In this document: one piece after another, positions 25,863 through 35,088 of the stretch
Layout of the letters: each line of letters starts with the position of its first letter
Position numbering within the stretch: position 1 is the stretch's first letter
Assembly (NCBI GenBank): GCA_017985015.1
Contig: JAGNYI010000004.1
Span: forward strand, 1 to 64,000
DNA length: 64,000 nt
DNA from: Giesbergeria sp.
GTDB taxonomy: Bacteria; Pseudomonadota; Gammaproteobacteria; Burkholderiales; Burkholderiaceae_C
Direction: 5' to 3'
Position numbers and translations under genes: made by a program
The notes under the pieces: model-generated
What the model was told of the DNA's origin: nothing
Seen by the model: the letters and a program-made list of their open reading frames with translations, nothing else
The model's database searches: none

Positions 25863-27410
25863 TCAGTGTGCACCCCATTCGCGCTCGTAGGTGGTCACCA
25901 GCACCTGGTTGGAGAGGCGGTTCACCTCGGCCGGCAAGCGCGCCATGTCCAGCGGAAAGTCAAACAGCAGCGGCAGCGACGGCAGCGAAAGAAAGCGCAT
26001 GCCGGGCGGCAGACGCTCGGGCATGCGCCAGGGCCTGCGGCTGGCCAGCACATAGCCCCATTCGCCAAAGCTGGGCACATGGGCGTGGTAGGGCGTCGCG
26101 GTCAGGCCCACCGATTCGACGGTGGCCACCACGGTCCAGAAGCTTTGCCGCGCCACCAGGGGCGAGGTGGTCTGAATCACCGCGTAGCCGCTGGCCGCCA
26201 GGTGTTTTTCCAGCAGGGCGTAAAAGCTGTTGGTGTAGAGCTTGCCGATGGCGAAATTGGTGGGGTCGGGGAAATCCACCACCATCACATCAAAAAAACC
26301 CACATCCTGCTGCAGCCACTGGAAGGCATCGGTGTTGACGATGTGCACGCGCGGGTCCAACAGCGCATGCTGGTTGAGCTTTGCGAGTGTGGGGTTGTCG
26401 GTGAACAGCTTCGTCATCGCCGGGTCGAGTTCCACCAGCGTGACCGATTCGACGGACGGATATTTGAGAATTTCGCGCACCGCCATGCCGTCCCCGCCGC
26501 CCAGCACCACCACGCGTTTGGGCGCGCCTTGCGCCGCCATGGCCGGATGCACCAGGGCCTCGTGGTAGCGGTATTCGTCATGCTCGGCAAACTGCAGGTT
26601 GCCGTTGAGGAACAGGCGGTGGCCCAATTTTCCGTTGGTCACCACGATGCGCTGGTATGGCGACGCTGCGGTGTACACGATGCGGTCCTGGTAGAAGCGG
26701 TCTTCGGCAAACTTGGTGATGTGCTCGGCCCCCCACAGGCCGGCAGCCAGCAGGGCAATCACCGCAGCACAGGCGAACGCGTGCGCGCCCAGGCGCCGCA
26801 GCTCCCAGCGAAACAGCCACAGCGCCCACACGGCCACCAGCGCGTTGAGCAGGCCAAACAGCAAGCCGGTGCGGATCAGCCCCAAATGCGGCACCAGCAG
26901 AATCGGGAACGCCAGCGACACCGCCAGCGCGCCCAGGTAGTCGAAGGTGAGCACCTGCGAGACCAAATCCTTCAGCGCCACGTTGCGCTTCATGATGCGC
27001 ATCACCAGCGGAATCTCCAGGCCCACCAGCGTTCCCACCAGCAGCACCATGCCGTAGAGCAAAAAGCGAAATGCGCTCGGCGTATAGGCATTGGCGACAA
27101 ACAACGCCGCCGGCAACGCGCCGCCAATCAGCGCCACCATCAGCTCGATGCGCAAAAAATGCGCCGGCAACTGCCGCTCGAAATAGCGCGACAGCCACGA
27201 ACCCACGCCCATCGCAAACAGATACGTGCCGATGATGGTCGAGAACTGCAACACCGAGTCGCCCAGCAGGTACGACGCCAGCGCCCCCGCTGCCAGTTCG
27301 TACAGCAGCCCGCAGGCGGCGACGACGAAGACACTGGCGAGCAGGGCGATGTCGATGGGGCGGGGGCTTCGCGAGGCGGTAGGCACCGCGGTGCTGGGAG
27401 CGTTACTCAT
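25863..27410 (-). CDS. Membrane-anchored polyamine aminopropyltransferase-like protein
   Basis: Spermidine-synthase-fold protein with an N-terminal membrane domain, 515 aa. Seven or so hydrophobic helices occupy about residues 18-220 (IDIALLASVFVVAACGLLYE, YLFAMGVGSWLSRYFE, IGGALPAALFV). The C-terminal domain has YQRIVVTNGKLGHRLFLNG, the MTA/SAM-binding VVVLGGGDGMAVREIL, VELDPAM and the acidic VVDFPDPTNFAIGKLYT. The start ATG overlaps the stop of the restriction-subunit gene by 4 bp, an unexpected partner. The DUF350, DUF4178 and SPFH genes that may be its original neighbours lie 8-10 kb upstream on the same strand. Confidence 0.88.
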   Translation of the reverse strand: MSNAPSTAVPTASRSPRPIDIALLASVFVVAACGLLYELAAGALASYLLGDSVLQFSTIIGTYLFAMGVGSWLSRYFERQLPAHFLRIELMVALIGGALPAALFVANAYTPSAFRFLLYGMVLLVGTLVGLEIPLVMRIMKRNVALKDLVSQVLTFDYLGALAVSLAFPILLVPHLGLIRTGLLFGLLNALVAVWALWLFRWELRRLGAHAFACAAVIALLAAGLWGAEHITKFAEDRFYQDRIVYTAASPYQRIVVTNGKLGHRLFLNGNLQFAEHDEYRYHEALVHPAMAAQGAPKRVVVLGGGDGMAVREILKYPSVESVTLVELDPAMTKLFTDNPTLAKLNQHALLDPRVHIVNTDAFQWLQQDVGFFDVMVVDFPDPTNFAIGKLYTNSFYALLEKHLAASGYAVIQTTSPLVARQSFWTVVATVESVGLTATPYHAHVPSFGEWGYVLASRRPWRMPERLPPGMRFLSLPSLPLLFDFPLDMARLPAEVNRLSNQVLVTTYEREWGAH

Positions 27411-30124
27411 GCCAGTACTTCATCGAGTTGCTGGGCCAAAGTTTTGCCGCTCTGCGCCATGGTCAATCGGGAAAACACGGCGCGACCTTTGCTGGCGCTG
27501 GCCCACAGCGCGCCTATTTGGGTTTTTTCCATGTCATAGGGAGTATCCGCAATGTGCTCACCTTTGAATTCCAGCAATGCCACCCGGCCATCGACCAACT
27601 CGGCCACGAAGTCGGCGTAAAAGCGGCCGCGCGAGGTGGGCAGGGCAAAACCGCAGGGCGCCGTGGTCAAGTTGCGCACCCAGTGACGCACTGCGGGGTG
27701 CCGGTCAATCAGCTGCGCGCACTGAAACTCCTGCCCGCCGTCCTTCAGGTCGGCCAGCACCGGGAAGTAGTGCTTGGCGAACTGGTAGCGGCCTTGGTAG
27801 CGCGAGGCCACGGGCGCCGGGTAGCGGCCAGGGGAAAACACATGCGGGTGTGCCCAGTCGGGCTCTACCAGCCAGGCGCCGGCTTCGCCCTGCTGCAGCA
27901 CACACTGGCGAAACTGCCGCTGCGCCGCCGCATCGCGCAAGTCGGCCACATGCGCGGCAATGCTGCGCGCTAGCTGAAAGCGCGCCTGCGCCAGCGCCAC
28001 CAGCGGGATGCCGCAGGCGTGCAACTGGTAGTTCACCACAGCGGCCAGGTAGGCGCGGCGCTGGCTTTGCGTCAGCTCATGCAGGGGTTTGAAAAGCGAC
28101 TGATCTAGCCATTGCACCAGCGTCTCGGCGGTAATACTGCTGTGGCCGTAATCCATGGGCATCTGCTGCACGTCGGCATGGCGCGGCGTGACGCGCTCGC
28201 CCTGTAGGTCGATCGTGAACACATCGGACTCCTGCGCCACATGAAAACCGGGCAACTGCACGGCCTGGGGGCTCAGCAGGTCCAGCTCCACGGTTTCCAG
28301 TACGGCTTCCCGCTCCAGCGGCCACAGCGGCGCCTGCTTTTGCGTGCGGTAGGCCAGCGGGGGCAGCGGCGCAAAGGGCACACCGCGCGCTGCCGGGGCC
28401 ACGCTGGCGGCCACCAGGGCGTTGTGCTGCGCCACTTGTTCGCGCAGTTGCTCTTGCTTTTTGGGGCCGCGCACCTGGGCCAGCATCAGCGCCTCGGTGC
28501 TGTCGGCGATATGCCCGGCCACCACCAACTGCGGAGCACCGGCAATGGTGTGCACCTGCACGCCGGGCAGCGCCAGCAGTTCGGGTGTGGCTTCGAGTGC
28601 TTCAAAATTGCTAGCTATCAGCGCTTGCTGGGTAAGCGCTAGAGGCTGATTTTGTTCAAAATCTTCACCAAACAAAGGATAGGCGGCTGGCGCCGCAATC
28701 ATCGACGCCACATCCAGCGCCTCAAACCCCATGTGGTGGATCAGCCGGTCGGCCAGCGCATGCGCAGCGCTGGAAAACTCTGCCGCGCACACATGGGCGT
28801 AGGCGCGGTTGAGCGCCTCGCGCCCACGCCGCCGGGCCTGCGGCATGCGCAGCACGCGGCCTAGCAATTGCTCTACCGCCGTGGCGCTGGTCATCTTTTG
28901 CAGGCTGCACAACACGTAGGCAAACGGGCAGTCCCAGCCCTCGCGCAGTGCCTGCACGGTGATCACATAGCGCACCGGGCAGCTGCGCGAAGCCAGGTTG
29001 AGGTCATCGAGCTCGCGCGTGGTGCCTGTGGCCACCACGATCTGGTTCGAGGGCAGCTTGAGTTCCTCAATGAGATAGCTGCGCAGTTTTTCGGGCGGCA
29101 TCTCGTCGCCCTAGTTCTGCGCCTGGAACAGCACGATGGGGCGCACATAGCCGTGGCCGTCGGCCTCGTCCTTCAAGGCCTCGGCCTCCAGCCTGCGCTG
29201 TGTCTGCACCGCACCAAACACGGCCTGCGGCCAGCCCTCAGGGTGCTCGGCCAGCACGATGGGCAGCTTGATCATGTCCTCCGCCGCCAGCTCCTGCGCG
29301 CTGACGTGGTAGAGCACATTGGTCTTGTGCGCCAGCGGCGTGGCGGTCAGTTCCAGAATGAAAGCCGGGTTGAGCCGTTGCAGAGCGGTGAAGCTTTTGT
29401 CTGTCTTGGTGCTGTGCGCCTCGTCCACGATCAGCACTGGCCGCTGCAGCGCCAGCCAGTTGGCCAGGCTCCAGCGCGGCTGGCCGACAAAGCCTTGCAG
29501 CATGCCCGTGGTGTCCTGCGCTGCGTCGCCCTCCGTCACCAGCGCATCGGGCAGGGCGTGCAGACCCGCCAGCGCGCGCCCACCGTCCTGCGCCAGCGCG
29601 CCTTTGAAATGCGGCTCGAAACGCTCCGAGAAGCTGTACACCGTGCGCTGGCCCGCGTCCTCAATGCGAAAGCTCTGCATGGTCGCCACCACTACCACGG
29701 CGGTGCGCCCCCAGTCGGGCGGGGCGATTTGTGCCACCTCGTCGAGTGTGCACACCTGGAGCTGCTCGCCATAGGCTTCGGTCAGCGCCACGCGGTACGG
29801 GTGGCCGGGCGTTTGCAGGGCCTTCAAGGTTTGCTGGCGAATCGCGTCGCTGGGCACCAGCCACACCGCCACCGGTGCGTCCACTTGGCACCATTCGCGC
29901 GCCAGCAGGGGCACGGCGTGCGCTGCCAGCACCGTCTTGCCGCCGCCCGTGGGAATGCGCAGGCACACGCAGGGCAGCTCTGCGCCGAAAGCCTCAAGGT
30001 TGTAGGGGCGCCCCGCCTGCTCGGCAAACGCCAGCGCCGGGCCTTTGAGCTGGGCGGCACGGGCGAAGGCGGTCAGCGCGTCCAGGGCTGTTTGCTGGTA
30101 AGACTTGAGGGTGAGGGCGGTCAT
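27407..30124 (-). pseudogene. Type III-like restriction subunit (Res), interrupted by an in-frame amber codon
   Basis: Superfamily 2 helicase joined to a PD-(D/E)xK nuclease. The frame from ATG 30124 has Walker A PTGGGKTVLAAH, then VDEAH, then stops at TAG 29111-29113 after IVLFQAQN (337 aa). The same frame resumes at once: ATG 29101, three codons further, opens a 564-aa frame with the second helicase lobe (RYVITVQALREGWDCPFAYV, GRVLRMP) and the nuclease-like DFVAELVDGRVALLEFKGE. One substitution (for example AAG to TAG) explains the break. Reinitiation at 29101 could still give two polypeptides. A family A repeat lies at 28601-28662. The stop overlaps the aminopropyltransferase start. Confidence 0.85.
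28601..28662 (+). repeat. Family A palindromic repeat, copy 4 (inside res)
   Basis: AAATTGCTAGCTATCAGCGC, TTGCTGGGTAAGCGCTAGAG, GCTGATTTTG. It is antisense to res and translated there as FEQNQPLALTQQALIASNFE. The flanking arms TTCAAAATT and the later GTTCAAAAT suggest a slightly longer unit. Confidence 0.82.
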
Positions 30125-30138
30125 GGGGATTGGTTTGA

Positions 30139-30254
30139 ATTGGCGCAAATTTTGGCAATCTTTAGCCAATGCGCCAATGCAAGTGATTGATTTATAAAAA
30201 CTTTTTCTTTTCCATTGGAAAAAATTTGGCTATACACGGGCATTCATTGGCGCA
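30139..30254. promoter_or_regulatory. AT-rich res promoter region with three ATTGGCGCA motifs
   Basis: The nonamer ATTGGCGCA occurs on the plus strand at 30139-30147 and 30246-30254 and on the minus strand at 30170-30178. Between them lies an AT-rich tract with a minus-strand TATAAA (30191-30196) and an upstream TTCCAA at about 18 bp, a plausible promoter for res. The spacing suggests operators for the AlbA-type protein encoded next to it. The last motif overlaps the end of that gene. Confidence 0.45.
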
Positions 30255-31963
30255 ACCAGCGCCCAAACAGCGCCACGGGTCGGCTTGCCGATATTGCGGA
30301 TCGTGCCCTGCCGTGCCATATCGGCCAGCAGTTCCTTGATGTACTTCTTGCGCTCCGACGCCCCAGGAATCCACAGCATCAGCTTGTCCATCAGCAGGGC
30401 ATTGATCTCGACACGGGGCTGGGGCGCCAGGGCGAGCAAATCGCACACCGCCTTTTTGCAGTCCTCAACGGACGGGCCTTTTTGATTGAGGTAGGCCACC
30501 TCTTGCCCCATTGCAACCGCCAACTGCGCGGAGATGCGCAGCCTGGGGCTGCGCCCCTCCACCAAACCCTTGGCGCGCAGACGTCGCAATTCGCCTGCGG
30601 GTGGCTTGCGGCCTTTTTGAATCTGGTCGAGCAGCACGGCATCCTCAAGGGTAAGGTCGCTGTTCGTCATCAAGGCATCGACATACCCCTTGTCCAGAAC
30701 GCGGCCATACAGCAAGACGCTGACGGATGCAGGTTGCACTTCGATGTCGAAATCGGGCAGCGGGAAGAAGCGCTCCTTTTGCTTGCGGAACATTCCTTTC
30801 ACGCCACGGTTGAGCGTCTCCATCAAGTCCAGCTCCACCATCGCATCGGCCAGGCAGGCATTGCGGTAGCGCTGCTCGGGCTGCTGCGCATGTAGAACCT
30901 TGTCCAGTGACCCCGGCAGAAACTCTCCGTAGTTGAAAAAGCGCAGCGTATCCGGCCCCTCCGTCACCAGAATGCGCCCGCCCTGTGTGTAGTCCTGGTG
31001 TGCCACGCAGTTGTGCAGCGCTTCGCGCAGTACCCAATCGTCGTAGTTGGGCAGATTCAGTGGCGCTACTTCACGCGGCGGCAAGATATTGATCTCGATG
31101 ATGCGGATGCGGGCAATCAAGGCGTCGATGGACGACAGCAGCGGCAGTCCGAAATGCTGGTGCGTCACAGGTTCGTTTCGGTGGTCCAGCAGCTGCCAGC
31201 TGATGCGTGGCGTTGGCCCGCCCAACTGGCTGGCAGCCGTTGGCAGGCCCAAAAGCACCAACGCCGCCCGTGTCAGGCCACCATGGACGGCCAACCGCAG
31301 CGAATGCAGAAACTGCGCATCCGTCTGCCCCCGCATCTCTTGGACAATATCGGGCTTGCTGGCATAGCGGCGCGCATACAGCTCCCGCGCCCTGGCAATG
31401 GCTGGGGCCGACAGCAGCGCCCAATCCTGCGTTACGACCGCCGCTGACCAGTCGTGCAAAGCCGATTGCGCGCGCAAGGTATCGAGCTTGTGCAAGGGCA
31501 GCCCACACAGCTTCTCGCCATTTCGCCCCCAGTAGTGGCCCTTGCAAGAGACCGGCACCCCTCGGGGCGCAGCAGGAATACGCCACAGCAGCACCCGCGC
31601 TGGCGCTCCGTCTGGCCGGGCCATCTCCAGCTCGTGGGGCGGATTCAAAACGACGGGCGGTGCGGTTTGCGCCGCCACCGACTCTCTGATCCGGTTGAGT
31701 TCAGGCAATGAGCGCGCAAATTCCGTTCCGATCGCCGGGCGCATGCCGGTGGCCGGGTCCAGCCTGTCATCAATGCCCATGACCAGCCAGCCCTCTTCGC
31801 GGCGGTGCAAATTGGCTTCGTTGGCCAGCGCAGAGACGTATTGCGCCATCTGGTCAAAGTTGAACGTCTGCCCGGCACGCTTGAACTCCAGCCACTCCGT
31901 CTCCGTGGACATGCGCCGAAGCTCATCCAGAAACTCGCCCGTAACGTCGTTCATTGCCCTCAC
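30230..31963 (-). CDS. AlbA_2 (Schlafen-like) / HATPase ATP-binding protein
   Basis: Putative DNA-binding regulator or helicase-related ATP-binding protein, 577 aa. The N-terminal AlbA_2-type domain includes TEWLEFKRAGQ, VSALANEANLHR and GWLVMGIDDRL (about residues 20-70). A central GHKL-ATPase-like block has LREALHNCVAHQDYTQGGRI and LRFFNYGEFLPGS. A C-terminal winged-helix-like region is DAVLLDQIQKGRKPPAGELR. GTG 31963 overlaps the mod stop by 4 bp; ATG 31954 is an alternative. It lies between mod and res, so it probably controls or assists the restriction system. Catalysis is not shown. Confidence 0.82.
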   Translation of the reverse strand: MRAMNDVTGEFLDELRRMSTETEWLEFKRAGQTFNFDQMAQYVSALANEANLHRREEGWLVMGIDDRLDPATGMRPAIGTEFARSLPELNRIRESVAAQTAPPVVLNPPHELEMARPDGAPARVLLWRIPAAPRGVPVSCKGHYWGRNGEKLCGLPLHKLDTLRAQSALHDWSAAVVTQDWALLSAPAIARARELYARRYASKPDIVQEMRGQTDAQFLHSLRLAVHGGLTRAALVLLGLPTAASQLGGPTPRISWQLLDHRNEPVTHQHFGLPLLSSIDALIARIRIIEINILPPREVAPLNLPNYDDWVLREALHNCVAHQDYTQGGRILVTEGPDTLRFFNYGEFLPGSLDKVLHAQQPEQRYRNACLADAMVELDLMETLNRGVKGMFRKQKERFFPLPDFDIEVQPASVSVLLYGRVLDKGYVDALMTNSDLTLEDAVLLDQIQKGRKPPAGELRRLRAKGLVEGRSPRLRISAQLAVAMGQEVAYLNQKGPSVEDCKKAVCDLLALAPQPRVEINALLMDKLMLWIPGASERKKYIKELLADMARQGTIRNIGKPTRGAVWALVAPMNARV

Positions 31964-33630
31964 CTCGCCTTCACGTCATACGGAATGTGCTTGAACGTTA
32001 CCCGCGCCTGCGCCAGCCGCGCTTCGCCCAGGCGGCAGGCTTCGCCGTAGACCACCAGCGGCGCTTCGGGGTGCGCTGTGCTGGCGTGCAGCGCCAGCAA
32101 GGCATCGAGCACGGCGGAGGTCAGCACATTGCCACTGGCCGGGCGCTTGTCGCCCAGGATGCCGTTGAACAGCAGGTAGTAGGCCGTGCGGCTTTGCAGC
32201 ACGGGGGTGGGCGGCGTTTCGGGGGCGTCTAAAATTTCAGACGAAATTGGCCTCTCGCGTCCGTCTGATAAGCGTAAGCAGCTATCAAAAACAGAGTTTG
32301 TGCCCAGGTAGGGCGTGCCGCTCTGGCCTTGGGCGGCGTCGAAGGCGGTGGCGGTTTCCTGCTGCCAGATGAAGGCGGCCAGCGTGGCAAAGCGCACGTT
32401 GGGGTGGATGCAGCCGTTGGCGTCAAAAATGGGCGCGCCCAGGCGAGCAAAACGAAAGCCCCCGCCGTCGAACGGCTGGCCGTTCGCACCAGTACCCCAG
32501 CCCACCGCCTGGCTGATGCCGCCCTGCTCGCCGTCGATCACCTTTTGCAGGCGCGGCAGGCAGTGCGTGGCGGCGTGCTCGCCCATTTCGATGCCAATCC
32601 AGCGGCGGCCCATCTTGTGGGCGACGGCGACGGTGGTGCCGGAGCCTAGGAAGCTGTCGAGGACGAGGTCGTTGGGGTTAGTGGCGATGTGGAGGATGCG
32701 CTGGAGCAGTCGTTCGGGCTTTGGGGTGCCGAACGCATCCGAGCCAAAAAGCTCCACGACCTCTCTTTTGGCGTCCTGAGTATGGCCAACCTCCTCATAC
32801 GACCACCAAGTTTGGGGAACCAAACCTTGTTTCACTTCGGACAAAAACCTTTTCATTGCGGGGACGTTTGCTCCATCTTTCCCCCACCAAATACGTTGAT
32901 CGGCATCCAGTTCACGCAGTTTCTGTTCCGAGACGCGCCAGTACATCGCATTGGGCGGTCCAGCGATCAATCGACCGCTCGGCGTGGTAATTGGATAAGT
33001 ACCTGCACCGTAAAAATTCCGCGCGGATAAATCCCCAGGCTTCCATGCTCCACGCGGGTCCTTGTCAGGATTCTTGTATGCACGATCTTGTTTTTCAGTG
33101 CGCGGCATCAGATTTGGTAGCCATGTCGCGCCATTTTTTGCATAAATCAGAACGTAGTCATGATCTTCAGAAAAGTGTCTCGCTGTGGACTTCGGCGAGT
33201 AGTTTTTACGCCAGATAACCGAAGCAACGAAATTCCCCCGCCCAAACACCTCATCCATCAGCACCTTGAGGTAATGCCCTTCGTTGTCGTCAATCGTTAC
33301 CCAGATCGAGCCGTCTTCGCTGAGCAGCTCGCGCAGGAGTTGCAGGCGCGGCAGCATCATCGACAGCCACTGGCTGTGTTCCAGGTTGTCGTCATAGTGC
33401 TCGAACGCGCTTTTGGTGTTGTAGGGCGGGTCGATGAAGATGCATTTCACCTGCCCCCGGTAAAACGGCAGCAGCGCCTTAAGCGCTTCTAGGTTGTCGC
33501 CCTGGATGAGCAGGTTGCCAGCGGCGCTTTGCGCATCGCCGTGGGTGCTGACGGGTTCCAGCAGGCGGTAGGGCACCTGCGCGGAAGTGGTGAAGGCGGC
33601 GGCGCGGTTGAGCCAGTCGAGCGTGGGCAT
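31960..33630 (-). CDS. Type III-like adenine-specific DNA methyltransferase (Mod)
   Basis: Beta-class N6-adenine methyltransferase, 556 aa. Motif IV is FIDPPYNTKSAFEHYDD (about residues 65-80), and motif I follows late in the protein as VLDSFLGSGTTVAVAHKMG (about 325), the order typical of type III Mod proteins. Between them is the target-recognition region, encoded by DNA visibly poorer in GC (about 32730-33240). A GTG at 33696 would add 22 residues and overlap the UPF0149 gene; ATG 33630 begins PTLDWLNRAA, a usual Mod start. A family A repeat (sense) is translated near residue 450 as VFDSCLRLSDGRERPISSE. Confidence 0.9.
   Translation of the reverse strand: MPTLDWLNRAAAFTTSAQVPYRLLEPVSTHGDAQSAAGNLLIQGDNLEALKALLPFYRGQVKCIFIDPPYNTKSAFEHYDDNLEHSQWLSMMLPRLQLLRELLSEDGSIWVTIDDNEGHYLKVLMDEVFGRGNFVASVIWRKNYSPKSTARHFSEDHDYVLIYAKNGATWLPNLMPRTEKQDRAYKNPDKDPRGAWKPGDLSARNFYGAGTYPITTPSGRLIAGPPNAMYWRVSEQKLRELDADQRIWWGKDGANVPAMKRFLSEVKQGLVPQTWWSYEEVGHTQDAKREVVELFGSDAFGTPKPERLLQRILHIATNPNDLVLDSFLGSGTTVAVAHKMGRRWIGIEMGEHAATHCLPRLQKVIDGEQGGISQAVGWGTGANGQPFDGGGFRFARLGAPIFDANGCIHPNVRFATLAAFIWQQETATAFDAAQGQSGTPYLGTNSVFDSCLRLSDGRERPISSEILDAPETPPTPVLQSRTAYYLLFNGILGDKRPASGNVLTSAVLDALLALHASTAHPEAPLVVYGEACRLGEARLAQARVTFKHIPYDVKAR
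32235..32295 (-). repeat. Family A palindromic repeat, copy 5 (inside mod)
   Basis: Read on the minus strand: TTTTTGATAGCTGCTTACGC, TTATCAGACGG, ACGCGAGAGGCCAATTTCG. It is in the same direction as mod and translated in frame. One arm is interrupted by GACGGACGCG, so the stem is imperfect. Confidence 0.78.
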
Positions 33631-33661
33631 GGAGGCAGTCGGGGGGGTGGGCGTTGTCGGC

Positions 33662-34441
33662 TCAGGCGCCGCAGCATTTCTTGTATTTCTTGCCACTGTC
33701 GCAAGGGCAAGGGTCGTTGCGGCCTACTTTGGGGGCGCCGCGCTCGAACGGAATCGCTGCTGCGCTCAGGGAGCGGTGGTAGTCGCGCCACCAACTGCGC
33801 ATCGCGCACACACTGACAGACAGCAGCGGAAGAAGTTCGTGGTCCTCGTCGATCTGCAAGTCTGGGCAGTCGGGGTTGTGGCCCATGGAGTACAGCACCA
33901 CTGGGGAAACAAGGCCCCCCACCTCTGGGTCGCTCAGCAGGGGCTCCCATGCATCGTCTTCGGCGATGGCTCGGCGAAAGCCTTCGCCCCAGTCTTGCAG
34001 CTCCCACCGACCGATGCGCTCGTGCTTCTCGTCGAGGCGGTAGGGCGTGATGCACTCCTCGGCGGGCACTTGGGCCATCAAGGGCATAAAAACATTGTCA
34101 GGCGTGACTTCGTCGGAGCTTAACGCGGTGCTGGCTTGGATATCTGTATGGCGCCGCAACAGGAGCTGCAGCAGGCGCTGCTGGCGTTCGCTGTCGTGCG
34201 GCAAAGGCAAGGTGGGCTGGTCAAAAATCGCCTCCAGCAACCAAGGTATGGGGAGGGGATCGGGGCCTACCAAGCTGGCTGTCATGTAGCCATCGGCCAT
34301 CTCCATGCCCATGGCGCCTTTGGACAGTTGCTCGTTGTCTGACATCAGCCCAAACAACTCGTCAAGCTCGGCATCGCTGAGGGGGGGCTGTATGTCCCAG
34401 GGCGTGCTGTGCTTGAGGATCCACCGGAAAAATTCGTTCAT
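33662..34441 (-). CDS. UPF0149/YecA-type protein with SEC-C zinc motif
   Basis: Cytoplasmic protein of unknown function, 259 aa. The N-terminal half fits the YgfB/YecA fold ([39 protein letters not shown]). The C-terminus carries a SEC-C zinc knuckle, [20 protein letters not shown], with the CxC...CC spacing seen in SecA tails. It starts 22 bp after the truncated ClC gene and precedes mod, either by 31 bp or, with the GTG start of mod, overlapping it. It may be an island passenger rather than part of restriction. Confidence 0.86.
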   Translation of the reverse strand: MNEFFRWILKHSTPWDIQPPLSDAELDELFGLMSDNEQLSKGAMGMEMADGYMTASLVGPDPLPIPWLLEAIFDQPTLPLPHDSERQQRLLQLLLRRHTDIQASTALSSDEVTPDNVFMPLMAQVPAEECITPYRLDEKHERIGRWELQDWGEGFRRAIAEDDAWEPLLSDPEVGGLVSPVVLYSMGHNPDCPDLQIDEDHELLPLLSVSVCAMRSWWRDYHRSLSAAAIPFERGAPKVGRNDPCPCDSGKKYKKCCGA

Positions 34442-34463
34442 GCAAGTTCCTGGTTGGGGCGCA

Positions 34464-35000
34464 CTACTTGCGCCACCGGTTGCTGCGAAAGTAACCCTGG
34501 CGACGCAGCAGGCTGTAGGAGATGTGGATTTTGCCGGGCTCCAGCGGCGCGTCTGGCACCGACGAAGCCAGCGTGCCCCCGATGTGCGAGCAAGGCCCCT
34601 CCTTGCCGGCCGAGCCGCCCAGTGCCAGCGTGATCAACGCAGCCACGGGTTTGATCAAAATCGTCTTGTGCGACATAGCGCCCGAGCGCGTGTGGATGGC
34701 GGTAATGACCGAGTCGCGGGCATAGCTGCCGGGCTCGCGGTAGCCGTAGTGCAGGAGCAGGCCGTTCAGGATGCCGGCCAATGGCAGCAGGGCCATCTGC
34801 GTCCACAGCGAAAGATGGGCGGTGTGCTCCGAGAGAAAAAACAGGGCCTGGAGAAAGAGGCTGACCCCGGTTCCCACAATCGCCCCGGTGATGCTGGCGA
34901 GCAGCAGCCACCGCAGGATGGTGGCCACCATGATGACCGGTTCGATGTAGTTGACGCGCATGGGAAAGGGGCCGATCGGTCTTCTGGCAAGAGACCGCAT
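34464..35000 (-). pseudogene. Truncated ClC chloride-channel family protein
   Basis: Only the first third of a ClC channel/antiporter remains, 178 aa against more than 400 in the family. Two hydrophobic helices (about 24-48 and 64-84) are followed by the ClC selectivity motif in [15 protein letters not shown]. After about residue 145 the sequence ([20 protein letters not shown] and on to the stop) no longer looks like ClC. The break lies near 34500-34560, next to the restriction island, and no downstream half is in the window. Start ATG 35000; 34961 is an alternative. The product is unlikely to conduct ions. Confidence 0.75.
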
Positions 35001-35088
35001 TTTCTCCTGCGCGTGGCGGCGCCGCAGTCAGCTTGCTTGGCGCCGTCTCAGGCCCGGCCCGTAGCGGGCGGGCACGCGGGGCGGGCGC

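Noticed and set aside
25221..27539. A 772-codon open frame on the plus strand
   Set aside because: Antisense to the aminopropyltransferase-like and FAD oxidoreductase genes, with repetitive Gln/His/Arg composition and no domain.
27407..29101. Treating the C-terminal part of res as a separate restriction gene
   Set aside because: It begins in mid-helicase, is in the same frame as the upstream part and is separated from it by one amber codon and three sense codons. One broken gene is the simpler reading, though reinitiation remains possible.
28868..30190. A 440-codon plus-strand frame
   Set aside because: Antisense to res. The helicase motifs on the minus strand are unmistakable, and the plus-strand translation has none.
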